A stretch of DNA of 64,000 nt from Butyricicoccus sp. Marseille-Q5471 (GCF_951230135.1 NZ_CATNVC010000004.1:62001-126000); one strand, 5' to 3'. Positions 7,583 to 16,187 are shown, counted from the first letter of the stretch. The notes: generated by a model not told the origin, from the letters alone. Numbers and translations are program-made.

Positions 7583-8512
7583 TCAGAGAGTCGCAAGCAT
7601 TTTGGGATTGCCGCTGTCAAACGGCTCATCAAACTCCTGCCGCAGGAACCAACCGTCCGCAAGCTGCGCGGCATACTGCCCCGCAAGGGCGGCGGCGCGG
7701 ATGCGGGCAAGCGACAGCAGCTCGGGTACCGATTCGGTGCGCACTTCCTCCGGTCTCCACAAATTGCGCCATGGCGCATGCTCTTCATTGAGTGCGTCCC
7801 AGTCGGGCGCGGCAACCTTCATGTGTCCGGTCAGCAACGCGCCGCGGCCGAGCAGCCGCTCCGCCCCGCGGGCGGTATGATACACCGCGCGGCTCTCTGA
7901 ATACAGGAAGTTTTCCCACGCACGCATTTCCGAAAAGGCACGGCGCAACTCCTGCGTCGGCACATCCTCGCCGTAGACACAGCGCAGCACCGTGTGCAGC
8001 AGGCAGGACAGCACCGCGACCTCGTCCGGCGCAAGCTGATACTGCTCGTCCGGATCAAACGCGGTCACTTTGCAGCCGGTTTTGCCCTGATAGAGCAGAA
8101 AATCGATGTCGCTTTCAATCTGGCAGTGCACCGCAGCACCGGAAACCCGAGGGTCGGCGGCGCGAATTTGCTCCTGCCGGCAGTATACATAAGGATGAAT
8201 CACGCTGTCGAGCGCGTAATGGCAGAGAAAGCCGTAAAAATAGGCCTGCGCCATATCGCCCGCCGTGCCGGACAGGCAGTGCACTGCACGGGACAGCGCC
8301 GAGAACAGCGCGGTCGTCCGCTCCGAATGCATGCTGTTGCCCACCTTGTGCAGCGGACTTCCGCCGAGCACTTTGCGGTAGAACAGCGGGTCAGGGCCTT
8401 GACAGCCCCAATAAAAGCACGCGGGTCGTATCGCCGCCACCCGCTGCGCGGGCGCAGGGAAAACAGACAGCGCTTCGCCGCCGAACAGATGATGGGAAAC
8501 GAAATCAGCCAT
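7583..8512 (-). CDS. Zinc-dependent phospholipase C family protein
   Basis: The 309-residue protein matches the zinc-dependent PLC-like family. It has N-terminal DFVSHHLFGGEAL, then GCQGPDPLFY, HKVGNSMHSERT (about residues 69-80) and FLCHYALDSVIHPYV (about 108-122). These supply the His/Asp zinc ligands seen in that fold. No signal peptide is visible, so a cytoplasmic location is likely and a toxin-like secreted lipase is unlikely. I chose ATG 8512 because AAAGGAAAGGG precedes it and the conserved sequence starts there. A TATAAT box at 8548-8553 (minus strand) may be its -10. The substrate is not known for these cytosolic members. Confidence 0.75.
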   Translation of the reverse strand: MADFVSHHLFGGEALSVFPAPAQRVAAIRPACFYWGCQGPDPLFYRKVLGGSPLHKVGNSMHSERTTALFSALSRAVHCLSGTAGDMAQAYFYGFLCHYALDSVIHPYVYCRQEQIRAADPRVSGAAVHCQIESDIDFLLYQGKTGCKVTAFDPDEQYQLAPDEVAVLSCLLHTVLRCVYGEDVPTQELRRAFSEMRAWENFLYSESRAVYHTARGAERLLGRGALLTGHMKVAAPDWDALNEEHAPWRNLWRPEEVRTESVPELLSLARIRAAALAGQYAAQLADGWFLRQEFDEPFDSGNPKMLATL

Positions 8513-8637
8513 GACAATCCGCCCTTTCCTTTGTGAGATATGCATTTATTATACCTTCTTTTTACAAGAACCGAAAGAACAATTTCACATATTGAGCGAA
8601 AAAGCATATATCCGGTCATTTTCCCGCCGTCCGCGCA

Positions 8638-8666
8638 TTGTGCGGACGCGCTGTGCATGGTAAAAT
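8638..8666 (+). promoter_or_regulatory. Candidate promoter of the hybrid kinase gene
   Basis: -35 TTGTGC and -10 TAAAAT lie 17 bases apart, ending 34 bases before the start codon. The -35 matches consensus only in its TTG half. Confidence 0.5.
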
Positions 8667-8700
8667 AAAATTATCTTTTTCTTATCCAAGGAGGCTGACC

Positions 8701-11700
8701 ATGGAGCACCAACCCACTGCCCCGCTGCATTTTGCCCGCTATGAGGACGGCGCCCCCCCGCCGGCTCTCAGTCACAGCATTCTGGATTTGCTGTGTCTGA
8801 ACATCCCCGGCGGCATTATAGGCGGTTATATCTCCAAAGGATATCCGGTTTACTGTGTCAATGACTATATGATTCAGCACCTCGGCTACGAAAGCTTCGC
8901 GGCGTTTTCCCGCGACATCGGCGGACTGCTCGCAAACGGCATTCACCCGGACGATCTTGAGGCGGTTGACCGTCAGGTCGGCACGCTGCTGACCACGGGT
9001 GAAACCTATGAGGTGCAGTATCGCATGCGCCGCCAAGACGGGCGCTACATCTGGGTCAACGATATCGGCCGCACCCTGACCGACGCGCACGGCGACGCGG
9101 TCTGTATCAGCGCCATCCGCGACATCACGCGCGAGGTCGAGGACCGCATCGAACTGGAAAAGCGCGAAGCACGCTACAACGGTCTGTTCCAGTCCGTGCC
9201 CTGCGGCATCACGCGGTATGCGATTGCGGGCGATGCCCGCTTGCGTTTTATCGCAGCCAACGACGAGGCGCTGCGCATCTTGGGCTACTCCTCCGCAGAG
9301 CTGTTTGAAAAGGAATACTGGTCGGTCGATGAGCTGATTGCAACGCCTGACTGCGATCGTGTCAGCGCCGATTTGACACAGCTCAGCCGCCTTGGCGACA
9401 AGCTGGAATTTGAATACTGCGTGCACAAAAAGGACGGCTCTCCGTGCTGGATTCTGGGCACCTCGGAAGGCGTGACGGATGAACAGGGACAGTCCATTGT
9501 GCAGAGTGTCTTTTTAGACGTCACCACCCGCAAATCCTCTGAGCGGCGCAACCGCATGTCGGACGCGCTGCTTCGTCTGGCGCTGCGCGGCACCACCATC
9601 GGCGAATTTTACTACTTCCCTGCCGAGCACCGTCTGACCGCACCCGACCGTACCTGTGAATGCTACGGCTGCGACCCGCTGTACCGCGACGCGCCCGCGG
9701 ATTTCACGACGCGGTTTGTGCATGCGGACGACCGCCCCGCCATCACCGCACTGTTTGCACGCGTCAACGCCGGTGCGGATACCGCGTCGGCAGAATGCCG
9801 CACGGCGGACAGTCTGCACTGGAACCGGCTGACGCTCTCGGTCGCCGACCGCGATGCGGGCGGCCAGCCGCTGACCGTCGTCGGCCTAATCGAAGATTTG
9901 ACCGACCAAAAGCGCGTCGAAACCGAGCACTCCGAGCTTTCCGCACTCAATCAAGACATTCTGCATTCGCTTGAGGATCTGTTTCTGGGCGTTTACCGTA
10001 TCGACCTCGCTGCCGGAACCATCCGTGGCATTCGCATCCCACAGGATGCCGCATGCTACGGTCTGTTCCGCGAAGATCAGCCGTACAATCCCGATATGCT
10101 GGCGCGCGCCTACCATCCCGAGGACCGGGAGGACTTCACCCGCGACCTCAGTCTCGATGCGCTGCGCCGCCAAAAAGCGCAGGGCGTACGCTCGTTTGAG
10201 GGCGAATACCGCCGCCTGATTAACGGCGAATGGCTCTGGGTCTCCTGCGTGGTCTATCTCAACCACGCCGACTTTGGCGAGGATTCGGCCATCGTCGTGC
10301 TGACCGACGTGTCCGACCGCCGCCGCCAGAATGACATCATCCGCACACTCGGCCGCAGCTATTTCGCCATCGGCTATATCGACCTTGACCGCAACACGAT
10401 TGACGTCATGCGCAGCGAGGACGAGATTTTCAGCCTGCTCGGCGGCGAAGTCGGCAACAACTACAGCCAGTTCATGCGCCGCTATGTACAGCGCTTTGTT
10501 CATCCGGATGATCAGGCGGTGTCCTCGGTGTTTTTCAGCCTGTCCAACCTGTGCGGCACGCTGCTTGGCGCTGACGATGCGACCGAGCTGTGCCACACCT
10601 TCCGCAAACGGGACGGCGCGGGCTACCAGTGGGTGCAGGCGACGATTATGCCGAGCGACGCACCCGCCGCGCTCTCGCGCAAGGCCACCATCGGCCTGCG
10701 CGTGGTGGATGATACGCTGCGGCACAATTTGGAGACCAAGCAGCTGCTTGAGGCCGCGCTGCGCCGCGCGGAAAACGCCAGTGCCGCCAAGAGCGACTTC
10801 CTCTCCAAAATGAGCCACGACATCCGCACCCCGATGAATGCCATCATGGGCATGACCTCGCTTGCCGCCATCCACCTGAACAATCCGGATCGCGTGCGCG
10901 ACTGCCTGAACAAAATTGCAATCTCCAGTCAGCACCTGCTCGGCCTGATTAACGAGGTGCTCGACATGTCCAAAATCGAAAGTGGCAAGCTTGACCTCGA
11001 CCTGCACGAGAGCAGCCTGCCGGAATTCGTGCAGAATACGCTGACCTTGGTGCGCCCCTCTATCGAGCAGAAGCATCAGCGCCTGCGCATCAATCCCCGC
11101 CTGATTGAGCACGAACGCGTTATCTGCGATGCACTGCGCTTGCAGCAGGTGCTGGTCAACATCATCTCCAACGCCTGCAAATACACGCCCGAGGGCGGCG
11201 AAATCCGACTGGGACTGAGCGAGCTTCCCGGTCCTACACCGGGTTACGCGCGGTATCAGTTCACCTGCCGCGACAACGGCATCGGCATGGACCCGAATTA
11301 CCTCTGCCACCTGTTTGAACCGTTCTCCCGCGCCGCCGATTCACGCGTCAGCGCCGAGCACGGCACTGGGCTTGGCATGGCAATCGCCCAAAGCCTGATA
11401 CAAATGATGGGCGGTGAAATCGCCTGCGAAAGCGAGCCGAACCACGGCACACTGTTCACGGTGACAGTCGACCTCGAGCTTGCCCATATGGATCAGGATG
11501 AGCTAAACCGATTTAAAGGGCTGTCCGTACTGATTGCGGACGATGATTCGGACAGTCGCGAAAGCACCTGCGCCATTCTATCCTCTATCGGCATCAAGGG
11601 CGAAAGCGTTCGCACCGGAGGGAAGGCGATCGAACGTGCGGTGCAGGCACACGAAGCCGGGCAGGACTTTTTCGCTATTTTGCTTGATTTTGCTCCGTCC

Positions 11701-12279
11701 GATATGGATGGAATTAAAACTGTCCGCGCCATCCGCAGCCGCATCGGCGACGCCGTGCCGATTATCCTGCTCTCCTCGTGCGATTGGTCGGATGTGCAGG
11801 AGAAGGCCGCGCGGCAGGCCGGCGTGGTCGAATTCCTATCCAAACCGCTGTTTCGCTCCAGCCTTGCCTACCTGTTCAAACGGCTTGCGGGCGAACACGG
11901 GTGCGCGCCCAGTACAGACACCGCCATCAATCAGGATGCGCTGCGCGGCAAGCGCTTACTGGTGGCAGAGGACAACCTGATTAATCAGGAAATCGCCTGC
12001 AACGGCCGCGAAGCAGTCGAACGGTTCGCAGCATCGCGCTCGTTCTATTATGACGCCATTTTGATGGACATCCGCATGCCCGAAATGGACGGTTACACCG
12101 CGACTCAAACCATTCGCAGCATGCGCCGCGCAGATGCCGGCATCATTGCCATTCTTGCGATGACCGCCGATGCCTTTGCCGAGGATGTGCAGCGCGCGCG
12201 CAGCGCCGGCATGAACGGCCACATCGCAAAGCCGCTTGACCTTGCAAAGCTGCTGCGCATGCTCCAGCTCTGGACGTAA
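8701..12279 (+). CDS. Multi-PAS hybrid sensor histidine kinase with two receiver domains
   Basis: The 1,192-residue protein has no clear membrane segment. About 680 residues of tandem PAS-type sensing modules come first (PAC-like ends at YIWVNDIGR, CWILGTSEG and LWVSCVVYL). A HisKA domain follows with SKMSHDIRTPMNAIMG (phospho-His near 706). The HATPase domain shows NIISNACKYTPEGG (about 820), DNGIGMD and GTGLGMAIAQSL. Receiver 1 runs about 940-1060 (IADDD, phospho-Asp in ILLDFAPSDMDG). Receiver 2 runs about 1085-1190 (VAEDN, phospho-Asp in LMDIRMPEMDG). In receiver 2 about 14 residues between NQEIA and NGREAV are missing compared with family spacing. I chose ATG 8701 for its AAGGAGG site. 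The signal and output are unknown; no response regulator is adjacent. Confidence 0.92.
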   Translation: MEHQPTAPLHFARYEDGAPPPALSHSILDLLCLNIPGGIIGGYISKGYPVYCVNDYMIQHLGYESFAAFSRDIGGLLANGIHPDDLEAVDRQVGTLLTTGETYEVQYRMRRQDGRYIWVNDIGRTLTDAHGDAVCISAIRDITREVEDRIELEKREARYNGLFQSVPCGITRYAIAGDARLRFIAANDEALRILGYSSAELFEKEYWSVDELIATPDCDRVSADLTQLSRLGDKLEFEYCVHKKDGSPCWILGTSEGVTDEQGQSIVQSVFLDVTTRKSSERRNRMSDALLRLALRGTTIGEFYYFPAEHRLTAPDRTCECYGCDPLYRDAPADFTTRFVHADDRPAITALFARVNAGADTASAECRTADSLHWNRLTLSVADRDAGGQPLTVVGLIEDLTDQKRVETEHSELSALNQDILHSLEDLFLGVYRIDLAAGTIRGIRIPQDAACYGLFREDQPYNPDMLARAYHPEDREDFTRDLSLDALRRQKAQGVRSFEGEYRRLINGEWLWVSCVVYLNHADFGEDSAIVVLTDVSDRRRQNDIIRTLGRSYFAIGYIDLDRNTIDVMRSEDEIFSLLGGEVGNNYSQFMRRYVQRFVHPDDQAVSSVFFSLSNLCGTLLGADDATELCHTFRKRDGAGYQWVQATIMPSDAPAALSRKATIGLRVVDDTLRHNLETKQLLEAALRRAENASAAKSDFLSKMSHDIRTPMNAIMGMTSLAAIHLNNPDRVRDCLNKIAISSQHLLGLINEVLDMSKIESGKLDLDLHESSLPEFVQNTLTLVRPSIEQKHQRLRINPRLIEHERVICDALRLQQVLVNIISNACKYTPEGGEIRLGLSELPGPTPGYARYQFTCRDNGIGMDPNYLCHLFEPFSRAADSRVSAEHGTGLGMAIAQSLIQMMGGEIACESEPNHGTLFTVTVDLELAHMDQDELNRFKGLSVLIADDDSDSRESTCAILSSIGIKGESVRTGGKAIERAVQAHEAGQDFFAILLDFAPSDMDGIKTVRAIRSRIGDAVPIILLSSCDWSDVQEKAARQAGVVEFLSKPLFRSSLAYLFKRLAGEHGCAPSTDTAINQDALRGKRLLVAEDNLINQEIACNGREAVERFAASRSFYYDAILMDIRMPEMDGYTATQTIRSMRRADAGIIAILAMTADAFAEDVQRARSAGMNGHIAKPLDLAKLLRMLQLWT

Positions 12280-12317
12280 CGCGCATAGCCTGTACCGTAA
12301 CAAAGTCACGGAAGCAC

Positions 12318-12370
12318 AAGACCGTTTGGTGTATCCTGTTAACAGGAATTCACCGAACGGTCTTATTTTG
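12318..12370 (+). terminator. Terminator after the hybrid kinase
   Basis: AAGACCGTTTGGTG / CACCGAACGGTCTT forms a 14-bp stem with one G-T pair, enclosing an inner TCCTGTTAACAGGA palindrome. ATTTTGTGTTTT follows. It separates the kinase from the ferredoxin gene. Confidence 0.75.
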
Positions 12371-12390
12371 TGTTTTGAAAGGGTTTTTCC

Positions 12391-12582
12391 ATGAAAGTTG
12401 CAAGCATTCAAACCGATGCATGTGTCGCCTGCGGCGTGTGCGCGAAAACCTGTCCGCGAGGCGCGGTCACCATTTTCAAAGGCTGCCACGCTGTGGTGGA
12501 CGAAAGCCGCTGCGTCGGCTGCATGCTCTGCGCCCGCGCCTGTCCGGCAAGCGTTATCACCAAGAAGGAGGCAAATACATGA
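12391..12582 (+). CDS. Two-cluster 4Fe-4S ferredoxin
   Basis: This 63-residue protein has two complete motifs, CVACGVCAKTCP (about 11-22) and CVGCMLCARACP (about 39-50), typical of clostridial 2[4Fe-4S] ferredoxins. It is a soluble low-potential electron carrier. Its stop overlaps the start of the NapH-like membrane gene (ATGA), and the pair probably forms one electron-transfer unit. This differs from the stand-alone housekeeping ferredoxin, which is usually monocistronic. Confidence 0.92.
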   Translation: MKVASIQTDACVACGVCAKTCPRGAVTIFKGCHAVVDESRCVGCMLCARACPASVITKKEANT

Positions 12583-13169
12583 AAAAGCACTGGTATGACT
12601 ATCTTTGGATTGTCTCTCTGGCCTACCTTGTATTGGGATTTTTCAATATCTTATTCGCATGGCTCGGTCTGATTTGTTTTTTTGTGCCGCTCCTGATTTC
12701 GATTGCTACGGGCAGTAAAGCCTATTGCAACCGTTACTGCGGCCGCGGACAGCTGTTTTCCGTGCTCGGCGGGCGGTTCGGCCTGTCCCGCGGACGCGAT
12801 ATTCCCGCTTGGATGCGCTCCAAGGCATTTCGGTACGGATTTTTGGCCTTTTTCCTCATTATGTTCGGCAATATGCTGTTCTCAACCTATCTGGTCTTTT
12901 CCGGCGCAAACAGCCTGCGTGAAGTTGTAACGCTGCTGTGGACCTTCCGCCTGCCGTGGCAATTTGCCTCCCCCGCCATCGCCGCGCCGTTCTGGGTGCA
13001 GCAGTTTGCCTTCGGATTCTACTCCGTGATGCTGACCTCGACCGTGCTCGGACTGATTACTATGGTGCTGTTCAAGCCGCGCTCGTGGTGCGTCTACTGC
13101 CCGATGGGTACCATGACACAGGCCATCTGCCAATGCAAAGCCAAGAAAACCGACAATCGCAGCGCATAA
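12579..13169 (+). CDS. NapH/CcoG-like membrane 4Fe-4S electron-transfer protein
   Basis: The 196-residue protein has about five membrane helices. Two cysteine pairs are placed as in the NapH-type polyferredoxin family: YCNRYCGRGQ (about 48-57) and WCVYCPMG (about 171-178). The CxxxC and CxxCP arrangement near the membrane suggests iron-sulfur binding or quinol-linked electron transfer to the partner ferredoxin. The classical C-terminal double ferredoxin domain of NapH is missing here; the upstream gene could supply it. The start ATG 12579 has AAGGAGG nine bases ahead. The exact reaction is unknown. Confidence 0.75.
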   Translation: MKKHWYDYLWIVSLAYLVLGFFNILFAWLGLICFFVPLLISIATGSKAYCNRYCGRGQLFSVLGGRFGLSRGRDIPAWMRSKAFRYGFLAFFLIMFGNMLFSTYLVFSGANSLREVVTLLWTFRLPWQFASPAIAAPFWVQQFAFGFYSVMLTSTVLGLITMVLFKPRSWCVYCPMGTMTQAICQCKAKKTDNRSA

Positions 13170-13175
13170 AAAAAG

Positions 13176-13216
13176 CAGCCTTCTCCGCCATATTTCGGCG
13201 AAGAGGGCTGTTTTTT
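13176..13216 (+). terminator. Terminator after the NapH-like gene
   Basis: CAGCCTTCTCCGCC pairs with GGCGAAGAGGGCTG across a six-base loop, with G-T pairs and a mismatch. TTTTTT follows. Confidence 0.8.
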
Positions 13217-13242
13217 AATTGTCCGGCCGCAAGACTCCCACG

Positions 13243-13458
13243 TCACGCCGTTGTTGCCGTAGGGATACTAATATAATCCCGAATCACAAGCCAGTCCTCA
13301 ATCATGTCCTTCAGATGAATTTCCGACGCGCCATGCTTATGCAGCATGGAAACAATCCATTCCGCCTCCGACCTAATAATTGTGACATCATGTACACAGA
13401 TTTTCCCGACCCTCACTCCATAGTGCTTTTCCGCAGCATCCACTAGCAGTTGATACAT
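13243..13458 (-). CDS. Small conserved hypothetical protein, paralogue 1
   Basis: The 71-residue protein has no recognised domain. It shares YGVxVG near residue 13, an EA..IV..L core and the C-terminal block EIH..D.I.DWLV.R with the gene at 15604. The layout loosely resembles the DUF6514 pattern (YG..V then H..D..EDxL), but I do not claim that family. The start ATG 13458 has AAGGGGG upstream and a TATAAT -10 (complement of 13480-13485). It is probably cytoplasmic. The function is unknown. Confidence 0.7.
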   Translation of the reverse strand: MYQLLVDAAEKHYGVRVGKICVHDVTIIRSEAEWIVSMLHKHGASEIHLKDMIEDWLVIRDYISIPTATTA

Positions 13459-13723
13459 CCAAAAACCCCCTTTTTAGGAATTATAGTGCATAACGATCTT
13501 TGAGAAAATACTCACTCTCCACAAAAGTATACTAAAAGGCAGATGTTTTTTTGTCCGCTTACAATATCTAGTTACTTTAGCCTGATAACAGTTCAATCCG
13601 CTGATTTACTTTGATTTTCGAAACAACAGCTTACAAATTTAGAATCCGTTGTCTACGCCACACCAGCACGCTTTGAAATGCGTATATTGTTACTGAAGTC
13701 TAATAAAAAGTGAGCTGATTCAT

Positions 13724-14917
13724 TTGAAAGGAATTCGATTCATTACTGCTTGGGGATTGTGTTTTATTTGCCTGCTGCACCCCATCGCTGCGCATGCGGC
13801 TGAATTTGCCGGACTGGATGTCAGCTTCTGGCCCGGCACGATTGACTTTGACGAAGTGCATGATGCCGGATACGACATCGTCTATATTCGCGCGGGCTAT
13901 GGCCTGACCGAGGATTCTCAGTTCCAGACCAATGCGTCAACCGCCAAAGAAGCCGGTTTATTGATTGGTTTTTATTTCTATGTTACGGCCACAGATGTCT
14001 ACTCCGCCGAGCAGCAGGCAAAATACTTCGTGTCGCTGATTGAAGAGTACGACTACGATTGTCGCCCAGCGGTTGATTTTGAGCAGTTCGGCTCCCTATC
14101 GAACGATGAAATCAACCAGGTCGCACTTGCATTTGCCCAAACGCTCGAAACCGAAACGCAGGTTACGCCGGTTTTCTACTCCGATGCCTCCAATGCGTCC
14201 TCCGTTTGGGATGAGGCGCTGACCGTCTATCCGCTTTGGGTGGCCGATTACGATGTTTCCTCCCCCTCCACGGGCGTGTGGAGCGACTGGGCAGGCTTTC
14301 AATATACCGATGAAGGCAGTGTACCCGGCGTGTCGGGCGATACCGACCTTGATTATTATACCAGCGCGGTCCTGACCAGCGACCTGCCGTTTCTCGATGT
14401 GCAGACGAGCGACTGGTTTTACAAGGACGTTCTGCGGCTGTATCGAAAGCAACTCATGAACGGCATCAGCGCCGACGAGTTTGCGCCCTATGCCGGGGCG
14501 GTACGCGCCGCACCAATCACCATCCTGTATCGGCTGGATGGATTTACGGCCTTTAAAGATGTCACCGGCAGTATTTGGTATACGGATGCCGTGCTGTGGG
14601 CAAAACAGGCCGGCATCGCGATGGGTACCAATGACTATTTCTATCCAAATCGAGTGATTAGTCGGGAGGAGCTATGCGTGTTCCTGTACCGCTATGCCGA
14701 CTATCGTTCCTATGATGTGACCAAGCGCGCCGATTTGTCGAAATATACAGACGAGAGCGACGTTGCCGACTGGGCGCTTTCCGAAGTGGAATGGGCCGTA
14801 GCGATGGATCTGCTCGATGGCACCACCGACACCATGCTTTCCCCCACAGCAAATGTCAGCCGCGCCGATTTGGCCGTCATGATTGATCGGTTTATGACGG
14901 TTTACGACGTCAGCTAA
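13724..14917 (+). CDS. Secreted GH25 muramidase with three SLH domains
   Basis: The 397-residue protein begins with a signal peptide (about 1-25, ending AHAA). A glycoside hydrolase family 25 domain follows (about 27-215). It has the catalytic-barrel motifs GLDVSFWPGTIDF, YIRAGYG, GFYFYV and the DxE motif RPAVDFEQF. Three S-layer homology repeats (about 220-397: FLDVQTSDWFYKDV, FKDVTGSIWYTDAV, and a third ending VSRADLAVMIDRF) should anchor it to the cell wall. It would cleave the MurNAc-GlcNAc bond of peptidoglycan. The apparent start is a TTG at 13724 with only a weak GTGAG upstream, so expression may be low or the start may lie a few codons earlier. It is monocistronic. Confidence 0.88.
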   Translation: MKGIRFITAWGLCFICLLHPIAAHAAEFAGLDVSFWPGTIDFDEVHDAGYDIVYIRAGYGLTEDSQFQTNASTAKEAGLLIGFYFYVTATDVYSAEQQAKYFVSLIEEYDYDCRPAVDFEQFGSLSNDEINQVALAFAQTLETETQVTPVFYSDASNASSVWDEALTVYPLWVADYDVSSPSTGVWSDWAGFQYTDEGSVPGVSGDTDLDYYTSAVLTSDLPFLDVQTSDWFYKDVLRLYRKQLMNGISADEFAPYAGAVRAAPITILYRLDGFTAFKDVTGSIWYTDAVLWAKQAGIAMGTNDYFYPNRVISREELCVFLYRYADYRSYDVTKRADLSKYTDESDVADWALSEVEWAVAMDLLDGTTDTMLSPTANVSRADLAVMIDRFMTVYDVS

Positions 14918-14940
14918 TTGCCGCCGCTTTGAAAGAAAAA

Positions 14941-14990
14941 GCAGTCCATCCCCGCGGACTTTTCGTCTGCAGGGTGGACTGCTTTGCTGT
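14941..14990 (+). terminator. Terminator after the GH25-SLH gene
   Basis: GCAGTCCA pairs with TGGACTGC, with extra inner pairing (GAC/GTC). A short T-rich tail follows. Confidence 0.65.
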
Positions 14991-15032
14991 ATTCATCAAA
15001 CCGCGTGAGCGTAACGCTTTGTTGCATAACCG

Positions 15033-15070
15033 TAAAATACCCCAGCCTATCCAACAGATAAGCCGGGGTA
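15033..15070 (-). terminator. Candidate terminator after tspO
   Basis: On the minus strand TACCCCGGC / GCTGGGGTA forms a stem with one G-T mismatch, followed by TTTTAC. It lies 12 bases beyond the tspO stop. Confidence 0.5.
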
Positions 15071-15081
15071 TCAATTTATGT

Positions 15082-15537
15082 TCAGTTAAACATCCAAATA
15101 GATAGATTCAGGTATGCCGCAAAACAAAGCCACACCAAATACGGAACAAGCAGCCACGCAGCCGCCTTATCAATTGGATAAAACGCTAAAATTGTTTCCA
15201 CTACCAAAACAATCAGCAACAACAATAGAATAAGTGCTGCTCCATAATTCTGTTGGTTAAAGAAAACAATCGGCCAAATAAAGTTCACAGCCAGCTGCAG
15301 TGCATAGAGAATCAATGCGCGTTTTTTGACGCCCTGCTCGGCCTCTGCCGTATAGATTTTATACGACGATATACCCATCAAAATATACAGAATCGTCCAT
15401 ACAATCGGAAAAACCAACGGTGCCGGCGCAAGCGACGGCTTAATGAGTGTTTCATATACTGCGACATGATCTGCCGTCAGTGCGCCGGAAACCCCGCCGA
15501 CAACAAGCGGAAGCAGGATGCTGATTAACAATTTCAT
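15082..15537 (-). CDS. tspO: TspO/MBR family protein
   Basis: The 151-residue, five-helix membrane protein of the tryptophan-rich sensory protein/peripheral benzodiazepine receptor family binds porphyrins and related tetrapyrroles. Motifs seen are IKPSLAPAPLVFPIVWTILYILMG (helix 1-2 loop, corresponding to the PxWxPP..F..VW..LY..MG signature, shown here in parts) and NFIWPIVFF in helix 3. Tryptophan content is lower than in the Rhodobacter protein. I chose ATG 15537 over the upstream GTG because AAGGGG lies eight bases before it. The gene is solitary between two unrelated genes. Confidence 0.88.
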   Translation of the reverse strand: MKLLISILLPLVVGGVSGALTADHVAVYETLIKPSLAPAPLVFPIVWTILYILMGISSYKIYTAEAEQGVKKRALILYALQLAVNFIWPIVFFNQQNYGAALILLLLLIVLVVETILAFYPIDKAAAWLLVPYLVWLCFAAYLNLSIWMFN

Positions 15538-15603
15538 GATAGCCACCCCTTTTCCACATCCTATGCATGTCCTGCGGGCGAGATGACTATTTTTTCCACA
15601 GTG

Positions 15604-15834
15604 CTAAAGTACACTTACATACTCCTGTGCCTTGACAGGGATATCCCAATCCTCACGCATGACAAGCCAATCATCAATAATATCCAGGGCATGAATTTCT
15701 AACACTTCATAGTGTTTCAAGGTTGCTACTATTACTGCAGCCTCAGCGTAACTGGTGGTTATGGATGGAATAACGGTGTTTCCCACTTGGACTCCGTAAT
15801 TCATTCCCACCGGATTAATGATTAACTTGTACAT
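15604..15834 (-). CDS. Small conserved hypothetical protein, paralogue 2
   Basis: The 76-residue protein is a clear paralogue of the gene at 13243: NYGVQVGN, an EAAVIVATL core and EIHALDIIDDWLVMRED align with YGVRVGK, EAEWIVSML and EIHLKDMIEDWLVIRD. No signal peptide or membrane segment is present. The ATG 15834 has AAGAAGG upstream and a good promoter. The acidic DWLV block is the best-conserved part. The function is unknown. Confidence 0.72.
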   Translation of the reverse strand: MYKLIINPVGMNYGVQVGNTVIPSITTSYAEAAVIVATLKHYEVLEIHALDIIDDWLVMREDWDIPVKAQEYVSVL

Positions 15835-15854
15835 TTAGCACCTTCTTTTCCATT

Positions 15855-15883
15855 ATTATACTTGAGCCGGCAGCCTGTTGCAA
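15855..15883 (-). promoter_or_regulatory. Promoter of small paralogue 2
   Basis: On the minus strand, -35 TTGCAA (15878-15883) and -10 TATAAT (15855-15860) are separated by 17 bases. They lie about 20 bases upstream of the coding sequence. Confidence 0.7.
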
Positions 15884-16112
15884 TTAGGCATTTATACATA
15901 TATTACTATTTATTTTTGTAGCAAACATGCATATAGAATTTCTATATGTTTGGCACCATACGTATTGATTTTTTCAGCTTTTCTAAATATTTGATCGTTT
16001 GTATACAATTATTGTTCACACTTTTAGATGTGCGTCTCAAAGTAAAAAAGCCACTCCGAAGGGCGGCGCGAGAGAAGGTTCAATGCGCGTAAATTATAGC
16101 ACGTGCGGTGCG

Positions 16113-16150
16113 CGAAAAAGCAAGAAAGCCCCCGGCTAAACGGTCGGGGC
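16113..16150 (-). terminator. Terminator following the phage remnant
   Basis: On the minus strand GCCCCGACCG / CGGGGGC pairs around a TTTAGC loop, followed by TTTCTTGCTTTTT. The rest of 15884-16112 is AT-rich and shows no gene. Confidence 0.65.
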
Positions 16151-16187
16151 ATCTTTGCGTCCGGGGTCAGAATCTGACACCACCTAT

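Noticed and set aside
9886-11310. Long open frame on the minus strand opposite the hybrid kinase
   Set aside because: The sense strand has all kinase motifs. The antisense frame is a by-product of GC-rich codon use, as are the other long antisense frames across the window (for example opposite recQ, pfkB and the MATE genes).
16030-16105. Possible short minus-strand RNA: a TATAAT near 16094 followed by a GC-rich hairpin and six T
   Set aside because: No good -35 box is present and the hairpin is imperfect. It could equally be debris of the decayed element.
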